Source: Monocercomonoides exilis (lineage: Eukaryota > Preaxostyla > Oxymonadida > Polymastigidae). Taken from it: 64,000 nucleotides of DNA. This document shows, piece by piece, positions 37,501 through 48,246 of this stretch. Location of the stretch: the NCBI GenBank assembly GCA_001643675.2, contig LSRY02000016.1, positions 558,001 to 622,000 on the forward strand. Reading direction: 5' to 3'. Each line of letters begins with the position of its first letter. Position 1 is the first letter of the stretch. The position numbers and the translations under genes are program-made. The notes below the pieces were generated by a model that was not told the DNA's origin, ran no database searches, and saw nothing but the letters and a program-made list of their open reading frames with translations.

Positions 37501-37896
37501 GCGAATAGTCCGAAGTTTGTATCTGGAGGTGAAATCTCTACAGACTAAATAAAGTTAAAGTTTAAATTTTTTATATGCAACAAAAGTAACCCCACAAAAT
37601 TACAAAACCAAACTGGATCATTTGACTTGAATTCGAAAGTGACAGGATCTGCTTGACCTAACATGTTTTGTTCAAGCAATGAACTTCCGCCAAAGAGACG
37701 AGGCCAAACAAGTTCCGTTTTCTTTGTTTCCTTGTTTGTTGCATGAAGAATACTTCCTATAAAAAATTCGAATAAAAACACACAAAATTCAAGACAAACC
37801 CCCTAAACCAGGAATTAACAGAACAGAGGAATGTTCTTTCTCCATTAATAATTTTATGGGTGTTTCAAAGAAAAGTTCCTGCAACAAAGAGATCAT
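32121..37896 (-). CDS. LCAT-family lipase/acyltransferase with huge internal insertion
   Basis: Five exons, 37896-37800, 37756-37614, 37544-37462, 37390-36927 and 36859-32121, give 1841 residues. Family landmarks appear in order: LLIPGLGGSILHAT near 26, LVWPRLFGG, GLFAIDNL, a GYPYDWR motif near 133-139, the nucleophile elbow THSMGG with Ser173, and IACPFHGA. The acidic motif VIDGDRSVP (near 1427-1435) and the His motif TSHMHIL (His1457) complete a Ser-Asp-His triad, so the protein is probably an active phospholipase or acyltransferase on membrane lipids. In LCAT the Ser and Asp are some 165 residues apart; here they are about 1258 apart because residues about 265-1316 are low complexity, with long poly-Ser runs, Pro/Ser and Lys/Glu tracts. 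The insertion is in the exon, in frame. No signal peptide is obvious. The start ATG 37896 is the first in a frame leading into the domain; an upstream exon is possible. Confidence 0.82.
34509..34581. repeat. (GAA)n(GAT)n trinucleotide run coding poly-Ser
   Basis: About 70 bp of GAA repeats pass into GAT repeats. On the minus strand they read as Ser codons (TTC is avoided by phase; TCT and TCA are used), part of the insertion in the LCAT-like protein. Other GAA/GGA-rich tracts in the same exon encode further poly-Ser and Ser/Pro. Confidence 0.8.
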
Positions 37897-38159
37897 CGCT
37901 TATGCATTCACAGAAATATCCATCAACTTTGTCTTGTTCAAAAATAACTCATGATATTTTAAAAATGTCGTTTATTTATTTCCAAGAAAAACACCTTATG
38001 TCAAACAAAAAAAGGTTATTCTCATTGAAAAATTAAACACCTTTAACATTTTCAAATATTTCTTTCGAGACGTAATGTGTGATTTTGAATAAACAGTTCT
38101 ATCAACCTTCCAGGTCTAACAAATAACCTTGTATTTTTTCCGTGACAAATTGAGACAAA

Positions 38160-38190
<31 letters not shown>

Positions 38191-38516
38191 AAAACAATAA
38201 TGACTTCAACAAGCCAAATTACTTTTCAGTTAACAAATTGAATGAAATTTTTGTATTTTCAAACCGAATTTATTGATTGAAAAAATTGGATTGCAAAAAT
38301 TGTTATTATTAAAAAATCGCATATCAATGAATTTCATGCAATTAAATGAAAAATGAAAAAGCATTTTAATATTTCAAACCTTCAGCTTTATTCTTTTTTG
38401 GTTGATTAACATATCGTAACATTTAATGACCACATTATTTTTAATTGACTAATTGAATTGCTCAATGAGTTACGCATTTTTTTTTTCTTATTTGGAAAAC
38501 GAATAGTTTTGAATTT
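37897..38516. other. AT-rich intergenic DNA with an (AAAT)n run
   Basis: 620 bp upstream of the LCAT-like start. A (TAAA)n microsatellite lies at about 38157-38191. There is no coding frame. It should hold the LCAT-like gene promoter, but no motif stands out. Confidence 0.45.
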
Positions 38517-39155
38517 ATTAAATTGAGTATTTTTAAACAAAAAAATTGTTTGTGAAAAATTGGTTTTTTGTTGAGTGTCGGAAAGTGATAAAAATATAAC
38601 ATTCAGTCAATATTTTTAAAAAGGATGAGAAATTGAATCCCCTTTTTTTATTTGTCAATTAACATGAAATTTTCAGATTTCTCAGAAAAAAATCATCTTC
38701 ATGGAAATCGGATAATTTTTTGAATTATTTAACCTCACATTGTTTGATTATGCATTAAAAAATCAAAACTTATTATTTGTATCAATTTCATAAACTAAAT
38801 TCAATAATTATTCATTATTAAATAAATCCATGTATGTTCTTTCTGAATTCTTCAATTGTTTTTTATTGTTCATCTGAATATGTTTTTCATTAATGACATA
38901 TCATGATTTTTTTCTAATGCATAATCAAACAATGTGAGGTTAAATAATTCAAAAAATTATCCGATTTCCATGAAGATGATTTTTTTCTGAGAAATCTGAA
39001 AATTTCATGTTAATTGACAAATAAAAAAAGGGGATTCAATTTCTCATCCTTTTTAAAAATATTGACTGAATGTTATATTTTTATCACTTTCCGACACTCA
39101 ACAAAAAACCAATTTTTCACAAACAATTTTTTTGTTTAAAAATACTCAATTTAAT
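38517..39155. repeat. Inverted repeat 1: perfect 241-bp arms
   Basis: Left arm 38517-38757 and right arm 38915-39155 are reverse complements with no mismatch found by eye, separated by a 157-bp AT-rich spacer with no coding frame. The arms end in 'attaaattgag' and carry a distinctive GGGG/CCCC block ('gaatccccttttttta'). It looks like a foldback element or MITE, or a recent inverted duplication. The right end overlaps inverted repeat 2 by four bases. Confidence 0.85.
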
Positions 39156-39550
39156 TATAGTTAGTGTTAATAATGGTGGACACTTTCAATAACTGTGGAC
39201 AGTAGAATTATCTCAACAACCATTGATCGTTGCATTTTGACAATAAACCCAATTATTCCCTCATTGAATATGAACTTATATGAATTGTTTCAATCACACA
39301 TCAAACACAAAACAATTTTATAAAAAGTATTTTTAGTTTTCGGAGAATCTTATTTCTCCGAAAATAAAATATGTGTCTTTCATTATTCTTGTGAGCAAGT
39401 TGTTTCATTTTTTTTTTGACTTCTAAGTTCATATTCAATGAGGGAATAATTGGGTTTATGGTCAAAATGCAACGATCAATGGTTGTTGAGATAATTCCAC
39501 TGTCCACAGTTATTGAAAGTGTCCACCATTATTAACACCAACCATAATTA
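39152..39550. mobile_element. Inverted repeat 2: MITE-like, 127-bp arms flanked by TA
   Basis: Arms 39152-39278 and 39424-39550 pair without indels and with only a few mismatches (coordinates of paired bases always sum to 78702). The spacer is 145 bp. The arms contain 'taatggtggacactttcaat' and a second TGTGGACAG. Both ends finish in TA, as expected for a nonautonomous Tc1/mariner-type element with a TA target duplication. A 68-codon minus-strand frame inside is made mostly of arm sequence and is not a transposase. Confidence 0.75.
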
Positions 39551-39566
39551 TTTTTGTTAATTGATT

Positions 39567-40372
39567 CACCAAAAATAATTCAAATTCGAAAAAGAATAAT
39601 TCAATTTTGGAATTAATATTTCAATTTCGAAAATTAATAATTCAAATTCGGAAATTAATAATTCAATTTCGTTATTTATTAATTCGATTTCGAAAAAGAA
39701 TAATTCGATTTCGAAACGTATATTTTTTTGATTTGTGGAATGAATTTCTTGTGTTTGGGGTTTTAAATTCTTTAAATAATAATCTCATCAGCAAATTTTG
39801 TTTGTCAATGTTTGAAAATTGATGAATTTTCATTAAAGATTTTTTTATTCATTTAGAATGAAAATATTTAAATTGAAGTTAATTTGAAAAGGAAATAAAT
39901 ACATTTTCATGTTTTAAACCGATATTATTCAAAAATTTGCCAATGAAACAATCACATTATTGTGAAGAAATAATTCAATAATCGTGATTAAATTTTTTTA
40001 AATTTTTATTTGGTTATTCAACAGAATGAATTTTTATTAAATTATTATTATTTGAGTGATGATTTTCGAAAATGAAAAAATTTTTTTAAAAAATTGATTT
40101 ATTGATTGTTGCAATAAAAAAACAGTTCTCTATGAGTAATAAAATTAAATTGGTTAAAAAATAACTTGAACATTTCTGAAATCCATTTTTGAGAAAAATA
40201 AAAAATTGCTGATAATAATGAATTTCGAATTCGCATTATTAATTTTCGATTTTGAATTTTTTTTTTTTCGAAGTTGAAATATTAATTCCGAATTCGAATT
40301 ATTAATTTTCGAAATTGAATTATTAATTACGTAATTGAATTATTCTTGTTCGAATTAGAATTATTTTTGGTG
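39567..40372. repeat. Inverted repeat 3: foldback element with minisatellite arms
   Basis: The outer ends are 'caccaaaaataattc' and 'gaattatttttggtg'. Each arm (about 39567-39715 and 40220-40372) is a run of degenerate units of about 19-20 bp built on 'aataattcaatttcgaaaatt', in opposite orientation in the two arms. The 500-bp middle is AT-rich and noncoding. This is the third inverted repeat in a row. Confidence 0.7.
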
Positions 40373-40863
40373 TAACATTTAATAAAATCTTGATTTATGT
40401 AAGAAATCTTTTTTTTCAAAAGACCTTTAGGTTTTTGGCATTGTTGTTTGTTAACATCAAAAAGCTGAAAAAGCATTTCATCACCTTTTCCATGCTTATA
40501 GAGAATATAAACATTTGGGTGATTTTTTTTGAAATCATAAAAAAAGATCAAAAACCAGAAAAATAAATTCTATAGTGGTATATATTGATCAAAAAGTTTT
40601 ATTGATAATTCGCTTGTTTTTTGCACTTTATTTCTTAAATGTGTATTTGTTTTATTTATTAATATGAAAAAAAGCATACCTTTTGATTTTTTTGTGAATA
40701 TGAATATTTTGATTTAGTTTTTTTTAAAATAATTGCAGAAAATATATAAATCGAACTTCAAAAAAAGTTGTAAATTAATAATTGGCAAATTTAAACATTG
40801 AAAAGAGAAAGATCATTAAGAAGAACAGAAAAGATGATAACAAAACAAAAATATTGGAATCAA
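40373..40863. other. AT-rich intergenic, nothing recognised
   Basis: 490 bp between inverted repeat 3 and the pseudogene; only short A/T-rich frames. Confidence 0.4.
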
Positions 40864-43800
40864 TCAAACAATAATAGTTATTTTTCTCGTTTTCCACTTT
40901 TCTTTGTATAGCCGATAAATCTCCATTTTTTCATTTGATTCAGAAGCTTCATCAAACGTGAACAGATATAGTGGTGCATGGGATAAATCCAAGTTCAATA
41001 TTTGGCTCCTCCTCATCAACCAGAATAAAATTGATTTCAGCAATGGGACCGATGCTGATGTCTGTGGAAGAGAAGGACAGATCCCATGTGAAACCATTGA
41101 ATACACCTTTTATGGCTTCGTTTCCTTCCTCAGTTCAATATTTGTTCCAACTTAAACACTCACATTCAGCTCCAATGGTACCATAATCACTTATAACAAT
41201 GAATTTTTTAGATTTCCTCATAGTTTCTTTAATCATTTCTTTTATTAATTTTTGATAATTTTCAAATCGTTGAAATATTCATGAACTTTCATCGACTTAA
41301 CTAATTGGTGCATGTTCCATCACTTGCTTTTAAAAACCCTTGACGTCCACTCAAAAACATATATCTCTTTAATGTTTCCTCTCCCATTTTATCTTCAGCG
41401 ACTTATTGAAGGCATGTGGCCTTGTGAAATCTCTCAAAAACCATTACTGCAACTGTTTGTTCAAAGAAATCTTTTCCACTCGCTCTTTCAATTTTAGGTG
41501 CATTCTTCAGCTTCCAAATGCAAATGGTAAAATCTATCTCTCCTTTTAATCACCCGCTTGGCGGTCTGCTTTTCTCGGATAAACATTGAATTTCTTCGAT
41601 TTCCATAAACTTAAGATGATATTCAGTGATTGAATGAAGATTCACTCTGCGACCATGAACAGAAATGAAAGATGAGAAACAATGTCGAATTCGAGGGGAG
41701 TCGAATAAAAGAGAAGGAGAAGAAGTTACTGCATGCAGTGAAAGTAGAGAAAGTGAGCCAGGAGAAGCAGAATTAGCAGAAAATGGATGTACAGCTTGAG
41801 ATAAGAGGGAAGGAGAAGATTGTTATTGGACGTTCATGAACAAGGACGAATTTACAAGTGATAAAGTGCAATGAGAAAGAGGAAGAAGAGCAATGTTTGT
41901 ATTTGCAGCAAAATCAGCATTAGAATCAAAAGGTACAACCAAATTGAGGGCAGGGTATTTCTTCATTAAATCCATTGCCGTTGAATTTTGCAAAGCCGAG
42001 AAAGGTGCTAACTTTGAGAACGAAAGCGAAGAAAACAGCTTAGACAGAGCATCTCTTCTTCCAGGAACACTGCTCTGATTGAATGTTCAAATCCCTTTCT
42101 CCTTCTGAAACAGCAGAGGCGATCCTTTTCCTGCACCTTTCCTTCCCTTTCTGTGTGTCACTTCTGCTTCCTCTTTGAATGGTAACCAGCCCCTCCACTT
42201 CATCCCCATTCCTCTTCTCAACTCCGCCCTGCTCTGCCTCAGCCCGCTCTTCAGCGCACTCATCAGATCCAACCGCGTTCTTGTCTGCCTCGCGTCGACT
42301 GCTACATACACAGGCACTTTTCGCATCCTCCACACAAATTGCCCATTTTCCTCGCTTTTGATACGCACATAACGGCAGGGCACATCCAGTTCATCGCTCA
42401 AATCTTCCAGGTCAGAATTCGCTAAATCATTCAGCATGCAGTCCAATTTCCGCTCTCTTGTCAAAATTGGCGTTTGGCTTTCTTTCGCCTCTTGTTGCGC
42501 CTCGCTTGCCATTTTGTTCACCTTCTGGTTAATCGGTGTACCAGTCTCACGGAATAGAAGAAGTATTCCTTGGATACTGCTGAACAAATTCTTGTCTTTT
42601 TCCTCTATCTCCTCCTCTCTTTCTCTTATTTCTCATTCCTCTTTTTCTGTATTTCCTGTTGTTTCATCAGCCGAAGCAGGTTTTCTCTTTGATCATCAGA
42701 TTCCAATGAATTAAACGTGATCTTCGCTTCTTCATCGTCCACTTTCACTTTCTCTTTCTGAAATTCATCTTGTATCGCCCTTGTCACTTCTTTGTTCAAA
42801 TCCTTCATCCCCATCACACCCAACGTCGCACCTCCTCCTCCTCCTCCAATTCCTCCTCCTCCAATATCAGGTGACAGCGGAGTTAAAGGTGCGCCAACAG
42901 CTCCTCTTCCCATCTCCATCTCTTTGCTGTACACAATCAACGCTCTCCCTCCGACTCCTCTCCATCCGCCGTCCATTCGTTTCCCTCGTGGAAAGTATAT
43001 CGTTCAAAAGGCCCCTCGTCCTGAAGTATATTGTTTATGTTGTGGAGAAGGAGAAGGAGAAGGTGGGGGAGAGGGAGTTGTTTTTGCTGCTTTTCCGATG
43101 AAAAAGGCTCGGACTTTGGCTCATTGGAACGTATTTCGTCTTTTCTGCCGTTTCTTATTGATTCTTAGGTGTTTGTATTCTTTTCTGCTTCCGTTTGATT
43201 ATCTTTGCTTTTCAAACAACTTCTTTGAGGTTGTTCATTGAATCCTCCAAAATCACTTTTTGATTTTCGTCTTTTCCTTCATCTGTATTGTCTTCAACTT
43301 CTTCCTTTTCTCAAGGTTCTTCGTATACCGCTCCACCATCCGAAACTCTGCAAACAACGGCAGCGCCTCAAACGCATCTGGTGACAGAACAAAATATTGT
43401 CTTTTCCTTCTTCTTCCGAACTGCTGCCTCATCCTCCTCATCTGCTGCTCTTCGCCTGTCAGAAATCTGTTTCTAGAAGAGCGAAGCAACGAGGAAGAAG
43501 AAAATAGTGAAGAGGGCGATGGCCTTGGGGCTACTTCTACTTGTGCACAATGGTTGAGATAGCATTAGCGGAGGAGAGTGTACATTGCTCTTATGCGGCG
43601 AGCCATTGCAATCTCAGAGCGATATGGTGATCAAGGGTGGAGAGAGAGATAGGTCATTGCTGGAGAAGATGTGGATGAAGAGGAGGAAGAGGAAGGTAAA
43701 TGAGAAGGTAATAGCCGATGAAGTGAAAGCAAGGAATCATTGGTCAAAGTCGGAGATGCGCCTGTACAAATTCCAGCAATTGAATGAATCAAAGATGTTT

Positions 43801-44024
43801 GTGAAGTATTTTGATTATTTTTTCTTTTGTCTTTGTATTCCAGGGACATAAAATGAATTTTGAAGAGTTGCTTCTTGTGGCGGAAGGTTCACAGGAAGAG
43901 GCAGATACAGCGCATGTTTTCTTTTGAAGTCTTCGATGATTTCGTCCATTTCTGCTTTTTCGGCTCCTTCTTGTGATGAATTCACTTCTAACTGTTCGTA
44001 AAAAGAGGAAGATGAAGATGACAA
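40864..44024 (-). pseudogene. Decayed minus-strand gene, family unknown
   Basis: Coding-like composition (higher GC, Ser/Pro and acidic tracts) runs over 3.2 kb on the minus strand but is broken repeatedly. One frame continues through in-frame stops at 43633-43631 (TGA) and 43567-43565 (TAA), another through 43006-43004 (TGA), and another through 41825-41823 (TAA), 41552-41550 (TGA) and 41405-41403 (TAA). Peptide-like sequence stands on both sides of each stop, for example ARRIRAMYTLL before and NRFLTGEEQQMRRM after. Frameshifts separate the blocks (near 43835, 42085 and 40975). A plausible N-terminus is ATG 44024 (MSSSSSSFYEQLEV). Other blocks read LDVPCRYVRIKSEENGQFVW and KKYPALNLVVPFDSNADF. 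I recognise no domain. Neighbouring genes are clean, so the breaks are not a code change. A few may be unrecognised introns. Confidence 0.65.
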
Positions 44025-46248
44025 GTTTTCTAATTTTTCTATCTCGAAGAATTTGACTATTGCTGTTTTTGATGATTACGTTGAAAAAGAAGAAGAAGAA
44101 GAAGAAGAAGTCAAAGAATTTGGAGAAGGTGAGGAAGAAGGAAATGATGAAGAAGGAAATGAAGAAAGTGAAGAAGATGAAAGGACGATGAAAATGAAAA
44201 TTTTTAGTGATTGATAAATCCATGAATAATGTAAAAAATTCCAAGGAATAAGAAGGGAGGTTCCATGTGATGTTTTTTTCCGAATGAAACATTTCATTTA
44301 ACAAGTTAACTTCGCAACGAGACAAAAACCCAAATTGCAAATATTTTTGCTGATATTCTGTAATTAATCAATAAAGCTTGATTTCTTCAAATCAACTCAC
44401 TTTCTTTTGTGATTTCCTCTCACATCCCCCTCTTTAATAGAAAATGAAAGAATCTCTCAGCTTTTTTTTCCTTTGTTATTTTCCTCTTCAATTCAACCCA
44501 CAAAATCATCAGAAAATATCAATCCCTTCCTTTTCTTCATCTTTCCCATTCTCTTCCAAAAAATCTTTTCTTCTTAAAAAAAAACCCTTCTTTCAAGTCT
44601 TTCAACATTTCTCAGTTTTCCTCTTCTGTCCCGCTTTTGCCCTCTTTTCTTTCTTTTCAAAATCCATTTTTCCAATCAACAACAAACACATCCCTCATAA
44701 TCTCCAATCACTTCTCTATATATTTACTATATTATCTTCTCCAAATCTCCACCCACTCTTCCCCACCCCTTTGTCTTAGAATTTCTTTCATTCAAAAACC
44801 CCTCTCGAAACATTAACATTCCAAAAAATACTCAACTCCCACCCTCTTACACAAATAACACACTTCCATCTCTTCTCTGCCCCATATCCCTCCTGTGCTT
44901 GGAGTTGATGAGATAAACCTCAAATATTGATTTGTGTATTTGAAAATATTATAAAAGGAGATGATCATGCCAAAAACAGAAAAAACACATCTGCACATTT
45001 ACAGCGCTGTGGGTGAGCTGAAAAGACCCTCCAGTGAGATATACAATGTATTTTGTGGAGGAGGCTGCGATGTTGTAATTTGACCTTTCTGAGACTGAAA
45101 TAAAGAGATTGATTTATTTTTGGAATGATGATGGCTGTGGAAATGAGTGTGCTTGGCGAAAAACGGTCAAAGCTCAGTTTGGTATTTATTTATTTTTCTT
45201 TATATGAATATTTATCTGTTGACTGTTTTTGTGTTGTTTTCATGGCAGGAGGCGGAAAGGAATGAAAATGAATGAAATGTTTATATTTCGTTATGCAGGG
45301 TGGCTATCGAGTTGGGAGAGCGAATTCATATGGAAAGTGCACATGGTTGAGAGATCTGGATGGAAATGAGATGTCAAATTCTTGGAAAAAGGAGTTTCTG
45401 GATGATAACCGTGAAATTGACAAGAAACAAAAATTTTGCATTTTTCGAAAGAGGAAGATAACAAAACAGTTGAAAGAGAAGCGAACTTAGCTGATTTGAT
45501 TTTTATAACTATTAATTGTCGAAAATTGACGATTTCAATAAATATTTTTCGATTTCAACCAATCTTATTTTTTTTTCATTTTCAATCACATTATTTAACA
45601 AATTTTTTTTAAAAAATTGATTGATTCCGTATTATTTTTATTGTTTTCATGTTTTATTAACAATTAAGCAAGTGTCTTGTTCTATTTATTTAAGTTTTGA
45701 TATTTTCAAACAATTTTTTCACTTTTTTTTCAAAATCTGTGAAAAAAACTATTAAAATCAAATTAAAATCAACAAATAATTAATAATAATGATCATTTAA
45801 AGTTCAATTTCATGAAATTTCAAATAAAAATTCTCTTATCTACCCCACCCTTAATGAAAATTTTTTATGATCAAACGTCGGAATTTTTTATGATATCAAA
45901 AAAAATCACCCATTTGAAAATTCTTTTTTTGCACCTTTATCAGCGGTTAAATTTAAAGAATTCAACCACAATAAATATATTCAACAACTTGAAGACGTTT
46001 TGATATTGTTATGAAACTTTGGAAATGTAAAAACTTTTGAAAAAAAGAAAAATTGTTTTGTTAATTATAAATGAAATAATGCAGTATTTTTCTTTTCTTT
46101 AATCAAGCGTGTGTAACGCAATATCAGTGAAGAACAAAAGGCGATGCGGAATGAGAATTTGTTTAATAAAAATTTCAACAAAATCTTGATCAAATTAGAA
46201 ACCATTATTTAACAATTCAATCATATCTTTTTTATTGCATAGTTAGAA
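44025..46248. other. Long intergenic region, pyrimidine-rich tract and faint relics
   Basis: 2.2 kb without a supportable gene. About 44400-44830 is strongly pyrimidine-rich on the plus strand (T/C with few G), so its long plus-strand frame of Phe, Ser and Pro is a composition effect. 45000-45490 is more GC-rich, with a 72-codon frame (45272-45490) following a possible splice acceptor; it may be a relic of the neighbouring pseudogene or of another gene. The rest is AT-rich. Confidence 0.45.
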
Positions 46249-47391
46249 ATGGCTCAAGAATATGTAAGATATTTATTGATTTTTTAAAACGCACGAGCAT
46301 TGCGGATTTTCTTTTATGAATATTTTACGTTAACATTGAATTTTCATTTAGGATTACATATTTAAACTTCTGCTTATTGGCAATAGTGGAGTAGGAAAAT
46401 CTTGCCTTCTTTTACGGTTTTCCGTGTGCACGGAATTATTATTTGGAATTTTGCTTCAATTATTATTGTTTTTGCTTCATTTTTTCCTTCAGGATGACAC
46501 TTTTTCTCCGACTTATGTTGCTTCAATTGGAGTGGATTTTGTGTGTTTTTTTATATCTTTCTTGTAATAATTCATATTTATTTCGATAATTCGTTAAAAT
46601 ATTTCAACATAACGAAAACAATAGAAAATAAGGACAATTTCCATTGGAGGAAAAACTATCAAATTACACTTGGTTTTTATAACTTTTTTGTTTTATTGTT
46701 TATGTTCATAACAATGCATGCAATTTAGTGGGATACTGCTGGTCAAGATCGTTTTAGAACGATTATTTCTCAATATTACAGAGGAGCAAATGGAATTATA
46801 ATTGTTTATGATGTGACGAATAGAGACTCGTTCAATTCCATACAGTCTTGGCTGAACGAAATAGAAACATTTGGGTGCGAAAAAGTGTCCCGCCTCATTG
46901 TTGGAAACAAATCAGATCTTAATTCAAAGAGAGTGATTCCTTTTACACTTGGAAAGGTGGGTTCTTCATTAAATACCAATATTTTCAAAGATATTTTAAA
47001 ATAATTGTATTTAATATCATCAAATACATTCTTCTTCTTCTTCTTATTTTGTTTTTTTTCTTTTGTTGTTTATAGCAACTTGCTGATTCTGTGGGTATTC
47101 CATTTTTGGAAACTTCAGCAAAGACTTCCATGAATGTTGAAGCTGCATTTGAAACGTTTGCTATTTATATTTAATGTTTTATTTCACATTTTCCGCTTGA
47201 AAAAACAAACACATATATTTTTGCAATATCATCTGTTCTATTGCTTTCTTTATGTCTGATTGCACATCAGAATGGTTGAGGAAGTGATGAAAGTTTATGT
47301 AACACCAGAAGAAGATAGAAACACTGTTAAACCAGAAAAGCCCCCTGAAGACCTTGGTGAGAACAGTACTTCAGGAGGCTGCTCATGCTAA
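46249..47391 (+). CDS. Rab1/Ypt1-type small GTPase
   Basis: Seven exons: 46249-46263, 46352-46423, 46493-46540, 46625-46672, 46729-46956, 47076-47155 and 47271-47391, joining to 203 residues, the normal Rab length. All G boxes are present: G1 GNSGVGKS, the switch I threonine in [13 protein letters not shown]3 [10 protein letters not shown]4 NKSD (canonical NK.D) and G5 ETSAK. The RabF1 segment IGVDFKIRTI and the sequence [15 protein letters not shown] are typical of Rab1/Rab8-like proteins. The C-terminus GGCSC carries two Cys for geranylgeranylation. It is expected to switch vesicle traffic at ER-Golgi or a related step after prenylation. The first exon codes only five residues, and introns are 56-119 nt. 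Assignment to Rab1 rather than Rab8 is a judgement from sequence feel. Confidence 0.93.
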
Positions 47392-48246
47392 GTGCAAATA
47401 GCAGCAGACATAAGTTAAGTTTGTTTGCATCTTTGCAAAAATGTTGATTGAGATAAAAGGACTGATTATTTTTTATGTAACTTTTTTTAGATGAAAATTC
47501 AGTCATTTTTTAACAAATCAAAGGATATTTCAGCATTGCAATGAAAAGTGTGAGCTTCTTTCAAAAACTTTTCATTCTATTTTCTTTTCTTTAATTTAGA
47601 AAAATTCAAATATACATAAACTTTCTTATTCACTTTGCGCTTTTTGGAATGTGTTAATCTTTTTGACTCTTTCTGCATGCTATTTGATGCATCTCTTACA
47701 TTTTCTTCATGTGTCTATCCTTTTTCTCCATTCTTCACACAGTTTATTGAAGCAATCCTTTTTTTATCTCGTTTTGATTTTTAGAGAAGTTATTTACAAC
47801 ACTTCAAAACTTTCTTGTCACTCTTTCCAGAATTTGATGTTTGGGATATTATTGATTTTCTTTTTTTCGAGTTGCTTTCGCTTTCTTTTCTCGTAAATAA
47901 AAAATTCAAAAATGTCATAAAAGAATCCATTTTTTAAATTCAAAGTGAATATTTTTCTTCAAAAAAGAAAGAAACGATGCTTGTGCGTTGATATGATTAT
48001 CTTGAAAATACACAAAAATTTACTCAATTTCAATTATTAAATAAAAAAATAGTGAAAAAGGGGTTAAAAAATCTGCAACTTTTATTTCTAGGAATAATCT
48101 GCAAAACAATATCAACGTAATAAAAAAAAGTGATGATTACGTCAACGAATTATTTGCTTGTAAAATTCTTCTTCAAACAATGAACACATCTATAAAAGAT
48201 AAATTTTATTTATCATTTGCAGATAAGTATTTTTCTCAATTGTTTT
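47392..48246. other. Intergenic between convergent genes
   Basis: 855 bp. The 81-codon frame at 47651-47896 is almost all Phe/Leu/Ser/His and looks like pyrimidine-rich noncoding DNA rather than a membrane protein. AATAAA words at 47895-47901 and 48040 are possible 3'-end signals. Confidence 0.4.

Noticed and set aside
39301-39507. A 68-codon minus-strand frame inside inverted repeat 2 as a transposase.
   Set aside because: Most of it is the terminal repeat itself and there is no DDE/D motif.
39567-40372. CRISPR array, because of the regular units in inverted repeat 3.
   Set aside because: Units are degenerate, contiguous without unique spacers, and in opposite orientation in the two arms; the genome is eukaryotic.
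40864-44024. In-frame TAA and TGA as sense codons (alternative genetic code, known in some oxymonads such as Streblomastix).
   Set aside because: All intact genes here end at TAA or TGA and have none inside, and frameshifts accompany the stops in this block.
44444-44779. A 111-codon plus-strand frame of Phe, Ser and Pro.
   Set aside because: It lies in a pyrimidine-rich tract where such frames arise by composition; no domain and no splice support.
47651-47896. An 81-codon frame that looks like a membrane protein.
   Set aside because: Phe/Leu/Ser from T-rich DNA; no charged loops or family resemblance.
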